A DNA stretch of 64,000 bases from Rhodocytophaga rosea (lineage in GTDB: Bacteria > Bacteroidota > Bacteroidia > Cytophagales > 172606-1). The notes under the pieces are model-generated. The model did no database searches, was not told where the DNA came from, and worked only from the letters and a program-made list of their open reading frames with translations. Position 1 is the stretch's first letter. The number at the start of each line of letters is the position of its first letter. This document shows, piece by piece, positions 1-11,246 of the stretch. The translations under genes and the position numbers were made by a program. Location: contig NZ_CP048222.1 in assembly GCF_010119975.1 (NCBI RefSeq), forward strand, positions 372,001-436,000, written 5' to 3'.

Positions 1-23
1 AGCACAAAAAAACACCTATCCCT

Positions 24-1034
24 ATGAAACTGGTAAAAAAACAACTTTTCCCCCATTTAAAAGCTGCTTTGCTTCGAAAAGCTTATGTTTCCGCTTATTG
101 GAAAATTCCGGGATTACTCCCGGATATAAAAAATCCTGAAATCATAGAAGTAGAGCTCACCAACGACTGTAATATGGGCTGTTTGCATTGTCACAGAACC
201 CTGTTCATGAAAAGAGCCGTAGGCTTTATGGAGTTCGAGACTTTTAAAAAGATCGTCGATGAAATTGCCCAGTATCCGGTTAAGTTTTTACGCATTTGTG
301 GACAAGGGGAACCTTCGCTCCATCCGCAGTTTCGTGAGATCATGGCATATGCTTCCGGGAAAGATATCAAGATTGAAATTACCACCAATGGTGAAATATT
401 TGAACTGTTCCCTTTTGAAGAAATCCTTCGGTGGGATATCGATATCATAGGCGTATCGGTGGATGGAATCGACGGACCCTCCTACAATAAGATCAGGAAA
501 GGAGGGGATTATGATCGGTTAAAACAGAATATAACCGGATTTTACGAATTCAGGAACCGGGCTAACAAAAAGTATCCCATGCTTTGTGTGCGTAATGTCA
601 TTCTGCCCAGTTATACGCCGCAGCAAATAGAAAATTTCAATCTGCAATGGGGAAAATCAACAGATCAGGTAACCCATAATACGTTCCATGATATTATTCA
701 AAAGTCTTCCACACAAGGATATAACCGGTGCACCGATATTTTCTTTTATGCTCACTTTAACTTCGATGGAAGCATCAGGCAATGTGCTTATGGGTTTCTG
801 TATGGCAGTCATGAAAAAATAGGTAACATCAAAAATGACAGCATTCGAAATATGTGGAATTCACAGACTATGCGAAATTTACGCTGGCGCCACTACAAAA
901 AGGATTTTCCGGAAGTATGTAAAAAATGCCATGAAACTTCTAAAAAACATGTGGGGCATCAAAACTCCCGCATATATAACACCTCTAAAAATGGCGTAGT
1001 AAAGCTGCTTAACCGAGTCATTAATATCACTTAG
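24..1034 (+). CDS. Radical SAM protein with SPASM/twitch-like C-terminus
   Basis: A 336-residue radical S-adenosylmethionine enzyme. The CxxxCxxC cluster motif reads CNMGCLHC (Cys49, Cys53, Cys56), followed by a GQGEP segment near residue 95 that matches the SAM-binding GGEP region. The C-terminal third has further cysteines (about Cys254, then CKKC at 299-302), as in SPASM/twitch proteins that bind an auxiliary iron-sulfur cluster. Such proteins modify peptides, sugars or other small substrates; the substrate cannot be read here. The stop lies 8 bases before the acyltransferase start, so the two are probably cotranscribed, perhaps as the end of a surface-polysaccharide locus entering from the left. 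The family call is firm, the role is not. Confidence 0.85.
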   Translation: MKLVKKQLFPHLKAALLRKAYVSAYWKIPGLLPDIKNPEIIEVELTNDCNMGCLHCHRTLFMKRAVGFMEFETFKKIVDEIAQYPVKFLRICGQGEPSLHPQFREIMAYASGKDIKIEITTNGEIFELFPFEEILRWDIDIIGVSVDGIDGPSYNKIRKGGDYDRLKQNITGFYEFRNRANKKYPMLCVRNVILPSYTPQQIENFNLQWGKSTDQVTHNTFHDIIQKSSTQGYNRCTDIFFYAHFNFDGSIRQCAYGFLYGSHEKIGNIKNDSIRNMWNSQTMRNLRWRHYKKDFPEVCKKCHETSKKHVGHQNSRIYNTSKNGVVKLLNRVINIT

Positions 1035-1042
1035 GCAAAACT

Positions 1043-1666
1043 ATGACGCTATTAAAATTTATAAATAAGACTTACAAATTTCTATATTTTAAGTTAGCAG
1101 GTTTTATTTCATGGATAATCACTTGGATAAAGTTTAAATTAAATGGCGTTTATTTTAGTCCGGAATTTATTTCGGGTGGTGTTCCCATTATTAAGGTTGA
1201 ATTAACAGGAAGATTTACCATTGGTAAAAAATTTAAAATCAATAATGGGAAATATCATAATATGATAGGAAGGCAACAGCCATGTTATTTTCTAGTTGGA
1301 AAAAATGGTGTATTAAAAATAGGAAATAATGTAGGAATAAGTAGTAGTGCGATAGTGTGTCATCATAAAGTTGAGATCAGTGATGATGTTAAGATTGGGG
1401 GTAATGTTGTTATCTATGATACAGATTTTCATTCTTTAAATTACATGGAAAGAAATGCTACTCCCGAAATTTATGATAATATAAAGACTGCCCCGGTAAT
1501 TATAAAAGAAGGAGCTTTTATAATTACCGGGGCACATAGTATTATACTTAAAGGGGTAAGTATAGGAAAAAACTCAATCGTTGGTGCCGGTTCAGTAGTT
1601 ACCAAATCCATTCCAGACAATCAGGTATGGGCTGGAAATCCTGCCAGATTTATTAAAAGTATTTAG
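1043..1666 (+). CDS. Left-handed beta-helix (hexapeptide) O-acyltransferase
   Basis: A 207-residue acyltransferase of the WbbJ/maltose-acetyltransferase type. From about residue 85 it shows isoleucine/valine-rich hexapeptide repeats typical of a left-handed beta-helix, and it ends with the family's usual NPARFIK tail (GNPAR near 197-201). These enzymes transfer acetyl or similar groups from acyl-CoA to sugars, often of capsule, LPS or exopolysaccharide. The N-terminal 30 residues are hydrophobic and could associate with the membrane. Base composition is clearly more AT-rich than in the catabolic genes to the right, as is common for transferred polysaccharide genes. A strong hairpin follows the stop, so this gene probably closes its operon. 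Confidence 0.85.
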   Translation: MTLLKFINKTYKFLYFKLAGFISWIITWIKFKLNGVYFSPEFISGGVPIIKVELTGRFTIGKKFKINNGKYHNMIGRQQPCYFLVGKNGVLKIGNNVGISSSAIVCHHKVEISDDVKIGGNVVIYDTDFHSLNYMERNATPEIYDNIKTAPVIIKEGAFIITGAHSIILKGVSIGKNSIVGAGSVVTKSIPDNQVWAGNPARFIKSI

Positions 1667-1673
1667 GAGACTA

Positions 1674-1712
1674 AAGCTATTGATAAAGTATTACATACTT
1701 TATCAATAGCTT
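1674..1712. terminator. Perfect 17-bp inverted repeat, probable transcription terminator
   Basis: Arms at 1674-1690 and 1696-1712 are perfectly complementary over 17 bp, with a 5-base loop (ttaca), 7 bases after the acyltransferase stop. The stem is AT-rich and lacks a pronounced T-tail, so it may also protect an mRNA 3' end. Confidence 0.6.
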
Positions 1713-1772
1713 GTTTGAATATATCTTAAAGTGATAAGTTTGCATAAAAACCGCTTTTTATTTTGATAGAAT

Positions 1773-2261
1773 ATGACCTCAGAAAAGAAAATCAGACACA
1801 GAATTAAGATTTTAATCGTGTTATTTATTGTTGGACTTGTACTAAGCGGAGTTACTGCCTTTCCGATAGAATCCCAGCTTGCCATCGCATACGGGAATAT
1901 CTCGCTTTTCCCTGAGTTTATGAGAGAATGGATTACCAGTGTTTATTTTGCCGTTAAAACAACCAATGAAACTTTCCCCTATTTAAGTTATGGTACTGAC
2001 TGGCTTGCATTTGCTCATATCGTTATTGCAGTTGCATTTATTGGCCCCTTAAGAGATCCTGTAAAGAATATCTGGGTAATAGAATTCGGAATGATTGCCT
2101 GCGTGATGGTATTTCCTCTTGCGTTGATAGCAGGGCCCATCAGGCAAATTCCGTTTTATTGGAGATTGATAGACTGTTCTTTTGGAGTTTTTGGAATGGC
2201 TCTGCTCTATGTTTGCTACCAGAATATTCTGGCATTAATAAAATTGCAGGAATCAAATTAA
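1773..2261 (+). CDS. Small four-helix membrane protein, function unknown
   Basis: A 162-residue protein with four clear hydrophobic segments, roughly residues 11-30, 77-94, 101-123 and 135-155, separated by short charged loops. The N-terminus is strongly basic (MTSEKKIRHRIK), predicting it faces the cytoplasm. No catalytic motif is visible and I do not recognise the family by name. It sits alone between the upstream terminator and the TetR/rph unit. The ATG is preceded by an AT-rich promoter-like stretch and the coding density supports a real gene. Confidence 0.7.
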   Translation: MTSEKKIRHRIKILIVLFIVGLVLSGVTAFPIESQLAIAYGNISLFPEFMREWITSVYFAVKTTNETFPYLSYGTDWLAFAHIVIAVAFIGPLRDPVKNIWVIEFGMIACVMVFPLALIAGPIRQIPFYWRLIDCSFGVFGMALLYVCYQNILALIKLQESN

Positions 2262-2312
2262 GCCGCCTGACAAACGTTTGTAACGTTCCTGCATCCATTC
2301 TACGATTTATTC

Positions 2313-2429
2313 CTATAGAACCAGTTTAAATACTCCTACCAGAAATTCATCTTTTGCATGTCCCAGAGTACAGGCTTTAGGTAATCCACCCGCTTTAATA
2401 GTAAAGCCGCTCCTATCAGATAAGTACGA
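2313..2429 (-). pseudogene. Probable C-terminal remnant of a decayed gene
   Basis: On the minus strand, about 38 codons are open and read like conserved protein: a segment SDRSGFTIKAGGLPKACTLG followed by GHAKDEFLVGVFKLVL and a stop. An in-frame stop precedes it at 2430-2432. The neighbouring frame upstream of that stop also reads protein-like (SKADCSRTYL), suggesting a frameshifted fragment of one larger gene. No start codon or full domain remains. I do not recognise the family, so the parent function is unknown. Confidence 0.35.
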
Positions 2430-2553
2430 CTACAGTCTGCTTTGCTTATTACTGTTGTAGGATATAACTATTGGTAAGGGTTATCCCGCCAGTTTGATAA
2501 CTAAAAATCACCAGGATAACATTGGAATAAAAAAGTAACAGAAATACTTATAA

Positions 2554-2573
2554 ATAAATGAATATTCATTTAT
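2554..2573. promoter_or_regulatory. 20-bp perfect palindrome, probable TetR operator
   Basis: The site reads ataaatgaatattcatttat, a perfect palindrome centred between 2563 and 2564. It overlaps a Bacteroidota-type -7 element (TATATTTG, 2571-2578) and ends 25 bases before the TetR start codon. TetR proteins typically bind such palindromes next to their own gene. I infer autorepression, and possibly control of the rph-like gene downstream. Confidence 0.7.
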
Positions 2574-2598
2574 ATTTGAGAAATTTTATTTCCACAAA

Positions 2599-3186
2599 AT
2601 GCGAACCAGAGATAGAGAAAAAGAAAAACTGGTTATAGAAAAAGCCATCGAACTTCTGGTAAAAGATGGATTTGAAGGTTTTAGTATGGGAAAACTTGCA
2701 AAAGCCTGTAATATTTCCGTAGCCACCCTCTACATTTATTATAAAGACAAAGATGATCTGATTAAAAAGCTTGGCGTGGAAGAGGTCCGCCGGATGATGG
2801 AATTGATGACAAAAGACTTTTCTCCCGACATGTCTTTTAAAGAAGGCTTAAAGAAGCAGTGGGAGAACAGAGCCGGGTATGCGCTCACCAACCCGAATAG
2901 GGCTGAATTCTCTGAAATTATCCTGAATTCTCCCCACTGTAAATATGTACTGACTGAAGTAAACAGCGATTTGAAGGTGATCCTGGAAACTTTCATTCAA
3001 AAAGCAATCAAAAATAAAGAATTACTGCCAATGCCGATGGCTGTATTCTGGAGTGTGGCCTACGGACCGCTATACAATTTGCTACGTTTTCATAAAGAAG
3101 CGGAAGTTAGAGGTAAGTCTTTTACATTTTCAAATGAAATTATGTATCAAACACTTGAACTGGTATTGAAGGCATTGAAACCGTAA
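2599..3186 (+). CDS. TetR/AcrR family transcriptional regulator
   Basis: A 195-residue TetR-type repressor. The N-terminal helix-turn-helix lies at about residues 20-50, with the family pattern around FSMGKLAKACNISVATLYIY followed by YKDKDDLI. The C-terminal helical domain (about 60-195) would bind a ligand and form the dimer; its specificity cannot be read. The gene sits between a perfect palindromic operator and the rifampicin phosphotransferase-like gene, which starts 65 bases after its stop in the same direction. That arrangement suggests a drug- or stress-responsive unit. Family assignment is secure; the inducer is unknown. Confidence 0.88.
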   Translation: MRTRDREKEKLVIEKAIELLVKDGFEGFSMGKLAKACNISVATLYIYYKDKDDLIKKLGVEEVRRMMELMTKDFSPDMSFKEGLKKQWENRAGYALTNPNRAEFSEIILNSPHCKYVLTEVNSDLKVILETFIQKAIKNKELLPMPMAVFWSVAYGPLYNLLRFHKEAEVRGKSFTFSNEIMYQTLELVLKALKP

Positions 3187-3248
3187 AATCCGGGAAGATT
3201 TCCATTTATTATTTACTACCCATTTAAAAATCACCAACATCTTAATAA

Positions 3249-5885
<2,637 letters not shown>

Positions 5886-5900
5886 ACAGAAAAGAAATTT

Positions 5901-6314
5901 ATGCAAGACATGAATGAACGCCCCAAAACATTCTACGAACAGGAAGTAGAGCGGCTCACGAAAGAGTATGGCCTACCGGCACATCATTACGCTTACATCA
6001 GGCAATCCAAAGCCTTTATGGAGAAATACCATGCCGACAAAATCGAGTTAAACGAGATGGCAGCAGCAGCATGTATGTCCCGCTTCCACTACATCCGTAT
6101 TTTTCAACAGGTATATGGAAGGACGCCCAGACAATTTCTCAGAGATTTGCGGATAGAGAAGGCCAAAGAACTACTAAAAAAAGGCTATCCTGTCACCTGG
6201 GTTTGTTTTGATGTAGGGTATGAGAGCCTGCCTACTTTTTCAAAAGTATTTAAACAAGGTACAGGTCATTCGCCCAAAGTATATCAGCAACTACATATTA
6301 GCAATCCGGAATAA
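5901..6314 (+). CDS. Short AraC-type DNA-binding protein
   Basis: 137 residues made almost entirely of an AraC/XylS DNA-binding domain with two helix-turn-helix units: ELNEMAAAACMSRFHYIRIF near 50-70 and the second around VTWVCFDVGYESLPTFSKVF at 100-120. There is no ligand-binding domain, so it may act constitutively or respond through a partner. It starts 15 bases after the rph-like stop and is probably cotranscribed. An internal ATG at 5910 is an equally plausible start. Its neighbour downstream is a small VOC protein, a pair often found together in Bacteroidota. Confidence 0.82.
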   Translation: MQDMNERPKTFYEQEVERLTKEYGLPAHHYAYIRQSKAFMEKYHADKIELNEMAAAACMSRFHYIRIFQQVYGRTPRQFLRDLRIEKAKELLKKGYPVTWVCFDVGYESLPTFSKVFKQGTGHSPKVYQQLHISNPE

Positions 6315-6365
6315 GTATCTTAAATCATAAATGCTGATTTTTGTTTGAATCAAAATTTATCAGAC

Positions 6366-6755
6366 ATGATTAGAATACATGTAACAAGCGTACCAGTTCA
6401 AAATCAGGACAATGCCTTACAGTTTTACACAGAAAAGCTGGGATTCATCAAAAAAACGGATGTGCCGGTAGGTGAGTATAAATGGCTGACCGTAGTTTCT
6501 CCAACAGAACAAAATGGGGTGGAACTTCTCCTGGAACCCACTGCATTTGAACCGGCAAAACAATACCAAAAAGCGTTAAAAGAGGCTGGTATTCCCTGGA
6601 CATCCTTTATGGTGGAGGACCTGAAAAAAGAATATAACAGGCTGACCGGTCTTGGTGTTCAATTTAGCATGGAACCTAAAGAAGTAGGTCCAACCATGAT
6701 CGCCGTATTGGATGACACGTGCGGAAATAATATTCAATTGCTTGAAATGCTGTAA
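6366..6755 (+). CDS. VOC (glyoxalase/bleomycin-resistance) family protein
   Basis: A small vicinal-oxygen-chelate protein of 129 residues from the ATG at 6366. An upstream TTG (6345) would add seven residues but is a poorer start. It has the paired beta-alpha-beta-beta-beta layout, with the first module around VPVQNQDNALQFYTEKLGF and the second around ILDDTCGNNIQLLEML-like sequence at the C-terminus (here AVLDDTCGNNIQLLEM). Members bind metal and act as isomerases or dioxygenases, or sequester antibiotics. Substrate is unknown. Its place after the rph-like and AraC genes is compatible with a detoxification role. Confidence 0.82.
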   Translation: MIRIHVTSVPVQNQDNALQFYTEKLGFIKKTDVPVGEYKWLTVVSPTEQNGVELLLEPTAFEPAKQYQKALKEAGIPWTSFMVEDLKKEYNRLTGLGVQFSMEPKEVGPTMIAVLDDTCGNNIQLLEML

Positions 6756-6800
6756 ACTGGACTAATATTGAAATAACAACTAGATGCGTATTTGCTGATA

Positions 6801-6910
6801 ACAGCTTTGGCAGGAACCACCTTATACAACCTTTGGGCCAGCACTAGCCTAGAGCGGGTTGTATAGAGTGGTGGATGCAAAAGCGGGGCCTCTCCGGCCC
6901 TGGAGGAGAA
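6801..6910 (+). repeat. Dispersed repeat family A, copy 1
   Basis: About 110 bp, near 90 % identical by eye to 19230-19340 in the same orientation. Long identical blocks include ccaccttatacaaccttt and gcgggttgtatagagtggtg. Pairing of tatacaacc with ggttgtata, and of ggggcc with ggccc, predicts two stem-loops. It begins 45 bases after the VOC stop, in the gap between two convergent genes, consistent with a 3'-end element or a REP-like repeat. Confidence 0.7.
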
Positions 6911-7010
6911 ACATTTCTGATCAGAATATCATTTTTATTACCCACATTAATTTTTATAATGGTTTAATTTACCGGTTAAAATATCCAGATTCTGACGTTT
7001 CATACATTCT

Positions 7011-7910
7011 TTACCCAATCATTTGAATAACGGTCTTTACCAGAGGCGATACCTGTTTTTTCCGCCAGGCAATGGCATGATTTACTTCGATTTCAGATGG
7101 AACCAGGCTATTTCTCAGCACTTTTTTGGAAACAATTCCTGGCTCTTTGCTAAGGTCAAACAATGAAGGCATAAAGGCAATGCCGATATTTAAACTCACC
7201 AGGCTACACATCATTTCATGTGAGGAAACTTCCTGTACAATATTTTTCTCCCGGCTGAATCCGGCTTTCTGGCACATGCGCTCAATGTAATCGTAAAACG
7301 GATGCAATGGCTTGTTGATAATCACCCATTTTTCCTGTTTCAACCCTTCCAGCTGAATTGTATCGGATGAAGCCAGCGGATGATACTCCGACATGATCAC
7401 ATGAAGGTGATCCGTTTTATATACTTTATATGCCAGCGATTCATCTTTCAGCGGAAGCAAGGTCATTCCTAGATCTATTTTGTATTCCAGCAAACCATCC
7501 TGAATGCTTTCCACTGTAGGAAACTCCATGATTTTAACTTCTACATCCGGAATAAGGCGGGAGACTTCATGCATCATTTCTACGATCCATTCCCGCAGGG
7601 CGAGTTTAAAAAATCCCACCCGTAGTTCATTTGTAGATTGACCCAGATTACGGGCTTTCTCGATGGCGAGTTCACTTTGCCGGATCACCTGCATAGCATC
7701 CTCCAGAAAAGAAAGTCCCACTTCGGTAAGTTCTACCTTCCGCTGTTTGATCCGTTTGGCACGAACAAACAGATCTACCCCAATCTCTTCTTCCAGCAAC
7801 TGAATTTGCTGGCTCAGCGCTGACTGGGAAATAAACAGCTTTTCAGCCGCCTTACCAAAATGCAACTCCTGCGCTACTTCTATAAAATACCGCAACTGGC
7901 GTAATTCCAT
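7011..7910 (-). CDS. LysR-type regulator, likely controller of the aromatic-acid operon
   Basis: 299 residues with the standard LysR layout: winged helix-turn-helix at residues 1-60 (MELRQLRYFIEVAQELHFGK, then AAEKLFISQSALSQQIQLLE) and a periplasmic-binding-like effector domain from about 90-290. It is divergent from the acyl-CoA dehydrogenase gene with 148 bases between starts, and a T-N11-A palindrome lies 13 bases upstream of its own ATG. LysR proteins in this position usually activate the divergent operon in response to a pathway intermediate; I infer a hydroxycinnamate or its CoA ester. A role specific to 4-hydroxybenzoate genes is less likely given the distance. Confidence 0.88.
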   Translation of the reverse strand: MELRQLRYFIEVAQELHFGKAAEKLFISQSALSQQIQLLEEEIGVDLFVRAKRIKQRKVELTEVGLSFLEDAMQVIRQSELAIEKARNLGQSTNELRVGFFKLALREWIVEMMHEVSRLIPDVEVKIMEFPTVESIQDGLLEYKIDLGMTLLPLKDESLAYKVYKTDHLHVIMSEYHPLASSDTIQLEGLKQEKWVIINKPLHPFYDYIERMCQKAGFSREKNIVQEVSSHEMMCSLVSLNIGIAFMPSLFDLSKEPGIVSKKVLRNSLVPSEIEVNHAIAWRKKQVSPLVKTVIQMIG

Positions 7911-7922
7911 ATAACCATTTCC

Positions 7923-7939
7923 AATAAGTAAAACTTATT
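7923..7939. promoter_or_regulatory. T-N11-A palindrome, probable LysR binding site
   Basis: aataagtaaaacttatt has 7-bp arms and a 3-base spacer, and fits the LysR consensus T-N11-A (T7925, A7937). It lies between the divergent LysR and acyl-CoA dehydrogenase starts, next to the LysR gene, as expected for an autoregulatory recognition site. Confidence 0.6.
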
Positions 7940-8058
7940 ACCAAATTAGAAAATTATATTGGACTATAGAAAGAATAAATAGTAGTATTGACTTTAGTTT
8001 CTGAATGCTATACTCCTTTTGTCTTTTGAAACACTACCTATCTACCTGATCCTAAAAG

Positions 8059-9870
8059 ATGTCATTTAATAGTTTCTCCCGCCAACACCTGGACTTTGTG
8101 CTCTACGAAGTACTTGGAATGGAAGTGATACTAGCTGATGCCTATTTCCATGGACACCATCGGGAAACGTTTGATCTCACCCTGGATACTGCTACTGAAA
8201 TTGCCGATACCTATTTGGCTCCTTCTTACAAATTAGCTGATAGAAAAGAGCCGGAATTAGTGGAAGGGCAGGTAAAAGTACATCCGGCAGTTCATCAATA
8301 CTATCAGGCCTATGTGCAGTCTGGATTATTATCAGCTACATTTCCGGAAATGTGTGGTGGTCAGCAGCTTCCAAAAACCATAGCGGCAGGGGTTCAATAT
8401 ATTCTGGCAGCAGCCAATAACAGCTTTGTCATGTTTACCGACCTGGTGAAAGGAGTAGCGAATGTTATTCTCCGGTTCGGAAATGTTGAACAAAAAAACA
8501 CCTATCTTCCCAAACTATTATCCGGTGAATGGGCCGCTACCATGTGCCTGACTGAAACCCAGGCTGGCAGTTCACTTTCTGATATTACTACCTGCGCTAT
8601 ACCTGTGGAAGATGGCATATTCCGGATCACAGGTCAAAAGATTTTCATTTCGGCAGGCGACCATGATATTACCGAGAATATTGTGCATCTGGTATTGGCC
8701 AGAATTGCTGGAGCACCAGCTGGTACCAAAGGTATTTCCCTGTTCATAGTTCTCAAAAAACAGATAAATAACAAGGAAAAATGGCAAGATAATGATGTAG
8801 CCTCTATTGGCATAATCCACAAAATGGGACAGAAAGCAACACCGGCCATGCATCTTTCCTTTGGCGGCAACAATAATTGTTTAGGCTATCTGCTGGGTGA
8901 AGCGAATCAGGGCTTACAATATATGTTCCAGCTGATGAATGCGTTCCGGCTGGAAGTAGGATTGATGGGCGTATCAGTGGCCACCCATGCGTATTATACT
9001 TCGCTGCAATATGCCATAGAACGCACCCAGGGCAGAAGAACCAATGCCAAAGCAGCGAATACCCTAGCAGTTCCTATTATTCAACATCCGGATGTACGCA
9101 GAATGTTATTGAGCCAGAAAGCATTTACGGAAGGTACGCTTGCCTTTATTCTCCAATGCTACCAGTATATGGATATGCAGAAGATTAGTAAAGAAGCAGC
9201 ACAGAAAAAACATTACCAGGATCTGCTGGAACTGCTCACTCCGGTTGCCAAAACCTATGGTGCAGAAAGTGGAAATGCTTCCATCCATAATGCCTTACAA
9301 GTATTAGGTGGCTATGGGTACACGACTGACTTCCCGTTGGAGCAAATGGCCAGAGATGCCAGAATTTTTTCTATCTACGAAGGAACAACAGGTATTCAGT
9401 CCATCGCACTATTAGGGCGGCAAATCGCTCAAAATAATGGAAAATCCATAGATCTCTGGTTAGAACAAGTATTGCCTGATATCGAAAAGGCATCTGAACT
9501 GGCTACCTTACAAACTTATGCAAACCGGTTAAAACGAGAAATTGAAAACTTGCAGTCTGTAACGAGCCATCTGTTAAATATAAGATCAGAGAAAGGTGAT
9601 GAAGTTTTTCTGGCAGATGCCACCCTCTATATGCAGCTGTTTGGAATCCTCAACATCGCCTGGCAGTTGCTCAGAATGGCAACTATTGCCGAAAAAGCAT
9701 TATATAATAGCTCTTTAGCTGAAGACAAAAAGCTATTCTACCGTTCGAAGGTCAGCACCATGAAATTCTTTTTTACCTACGAATTAACCAAGTGTACCGG
9801 GCTTTGCCAGCAACTGATGAATGAAGAACAACTAACGATTTACAATGAACAGGAAGAAATGCTAATCTGA
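8059..9870 (+). CDS. Acyl-CoA dehydrogenase, long (about 600-residue) class
   Basis: 603 residues, the length of the extended acyl-CoA dehydrogenase class that includes DmdC, with an extra C-terminal helical domain beyond about 465. Visible features are the FAD/substrate segment MCLTETQAGSSLSD near 162-175, the PLEQMARDARIFSIYEGTTG motif placing the likely catalytic glutamate at about 441, and a GGYGYTTDF motif before it. It would introduce a 2,3-double bond into an acyl-CoA using FAD. As first gene of a cluster with an aryl-CoA synthetase, it may oxidise dihydro-hydroxycinnamoyl-CoA to the cinnamoyl-CoA, as HcaD does in Acinetobacter; that specificity is inferred. Confidence 0.87.
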   Translation: MSFNSFSRQHLDFVLYEVLGMEVILADAYFHGHHRETFDLTLDTATEIADTYLAPSYKLADRKEPELVEGQVKVHPAVHQYYQAYVQSGLLSATFPEMCGGQQLPKTIAAGVQYILAAANNSFVMFTDLVKGVANVILRFGNVEQKNTYLPKLLSGEWAATMCLTETQAGSSLSDITTCAIPVEDGIFRITGQKIFISAGDHDITENIVHLVLARIAGAPAGTKGISLFIVLKKQINNKEKWQDNDVASIGIIHKMGQKATPAMHLSFGGNNNCLGYLLGEANQGLQYMFQLMNAFRLEVGLMGVSVATHAYYTSLQYAIERTQGRRTNAKAANTLAVPIIQHPDVRRMLLSQKAFTEGTLAFILQCYQYMDMQKISKEAAQKKHYQDLLELLTPVAKTYGAESGNASIHNALQVLGGYGYTTDFPLEQMARDARIFSIYEGTTGIQSIALLGRQIAQNNGKSIDLWLEQVLPDIEKASELATLQTYANRLKREIENLQSVTSHLLNIRSEKGDEVFLADATLYMQLFGILNIAWQLLRMATIAEKALYNSSLAEDKKLFYRSKVSTMKFFFTYELTKCTGLCQQLMNEEQLTIYNEQEEMLI

Positions 9871-9877
9871 ACCCTTT

Positions 9878-11230
9878 ATGAAACAGACCTTAACTTTACC
9901 GGTAGAGAAGGCAGAAAAATCATCCTTAAGATATGGATGGTATGTGGTGGGTTTGCTCACCCTGGCCAATATTTCTTCCTTTATCGACCGGCAGATTCTG
10001 AGTTTGCTGGTTGGCCCTATCAAGCGGGATATGCACTTATCCGATTTTGAAGTGAGTTTACTGATGGGTTTGAGTTTTGCCTTGTTTTATACCCTTTTCG
10101 GAATTATTATTGGGCGCCTGGCCGACCAGTACAGCCGCCGAAATATCATCATTGGGGGTATTACTTTATGGAGCCTGATGACAGTGCTATGTGGTGGAGT
10201 CCGGACGTATACTCAATTCTTTCTGGCAAGAATGGGCGTAGGCGTAGGAGAAGCCACTTTGTCTCCATCGGCCTATTCCATGATCGCCGATTATTTTCCT
10301 AAAAACCGGCTGGCTACGGCTTTAAGTGTATATTCCTCCGGCATTTTTCTGGGTTCTGGCATTGCCTTACTCATTGGCGCTGGCATTATTGCTACCTTAC
10401 CTACAGAAGGTACGGTGGAAGTTCCTGTACTAGGTTCGCTGTATCCCTGGCAATTACTGTTTGTCTATATCGGTCTTCCAGGCTTACTACTTTCCCTGTT
10501 GATGCTGACGGTTAAAGAGCCCATCCGCAAGAATCTGTTAAAAAAAGAAGGAAAGATTGTTGAAGTAAATTTACCGGAAGCGCTCACCATTATTTTTAGG
10601 CATAAATGGGCTTACTTGTCCATTTGTTTTGGTCTGGCTTTTACAGCTTTGGTCAACTATGGATGCAGTGCCTGGGTACCTACCTTTTTAGTACGTACCT
10701 ATGGATGGAATATGCCGCAGGCAGGTCTGGGATATGGGATTGTACTGGTAACTTCTTCGGGTTTGGGGGTTTTATGGGGTGGTTGGTATGCCGATAAGCT
10801 CGTAAAAGAAGGCCGCACAGATGGCCGTCTCCGGGTAGGTTTGATCTCGATGATCGCCGTAACCCTGATGAGTTTTGCGCCGCTCATGCCACAAGCCTGG
10901 CTATCTCTGGCCGTGCTGTTTGTTCCTTCATTTTTCACTGCTTCCAACATAGGCGCTGCCGCTTCAGCCGTCCAGGAGCTAATGCCAAACCAGGTAAGAG
11001 TACTGGCCTCCGCCATATTCCTGTTTATTCTGAACCTGATCGGTATGGGCCTAGGGCCTACTTCGGTGGCGGCGTTTACTGATTTTGTTTTTAAAGATGA
11101 AAGTGCAATTCGCTATTCATTGTCGCTGCTGTTATTGATTGGGGGTGTAGTAGGTACGGTCTGTTTCTGGTCTGGCCTCAAACCTTATCGAAATGCCATC
11201 GAATTGAATAAAGGCCAGCTTTCCGAATAA
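9878..11230 (+). CDS. MFS transporter, probable aromatic acid uptake carrier
   Basis: 450 residues with twelve predicted membrane helices and a loop 2-3 MFS motif (IGRLADQYSRRNIIIGG near 78-95). The opening YGWYVVGLLTLANISSFIDR resembles spinster-like and ACS-type carriers. It starts 7 bases after the acyl-CoA dehydrogenase stop and 16 bases before the crotonase gene, so it is almost certainly cotranscribed with them. I infer import of the hydroxycinnamate or phenylpropanoid that feeds the operon. It is distinct from the PcaK-like carrier at 20.5 kb, so the region encodes two aromatic-acid carriers. Confidence 0.83.
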   Translation: MKQTLTLPVEKAEKSSLRYGWYVVGLLTLANISSFIDRQILSLLVGPIKRDMHLSDFEVSLLMGLSFALFYTLFGIIIGRLADQYSRRNIIIGGITLWSLMTVLCGGVRTYTQFFLARMGVGVGEATLSPSAYSMIADYFPKNRLATALSVYSSGIFLGSGIALLIGAGIIATLPTEGTVEVPVLGSLYPWQLLFVYIGLPGLLLSLLMLTVKEPIRKNLLKKEGKIVEVNLPEALTIIFRHKWAYLSICFGLAFTALVNYGCSAWVPTFLVRTYGWNMPQAGLGYGIVLVTSSGLGVLWGGWYADKLVKEGRTDGRLRVGLISMIAVTLMSFAPLMPQAWLSLAVLFVPSFFTASNIGAAASAVQELMPNQVRVLASAIFLFILNLIGMGLGPTSVAAFTDFVFKDESAIRYSLSLLLLIGGVVGTVCFWSGLKPYRNAIELNKGQLSE

Positions 11231-11246
11231 ATTAAGTAGATAAGAT

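Larger units (their letters stand above)
2262..2598. other. Intergenic region holding a gene remnant and a TetR operator
   Basis: There is no intact gene in these 337 bases. A short protein-like reading frame on the minus strand (2313-2429) looks like the decayed 3' end of a gene, and a 20-bp palindrome lies just before the TetR gene; both are listed separately. The rest is AT-rich and unremarkable. Confidence 0.6.

Noticed and set aside
6801-6910. Family A repeat as a hammerhead, twister or other self-cleaving ribozyme
   Set aside because: The required conserved core sequences are not present; only simple stem-loops are supported.
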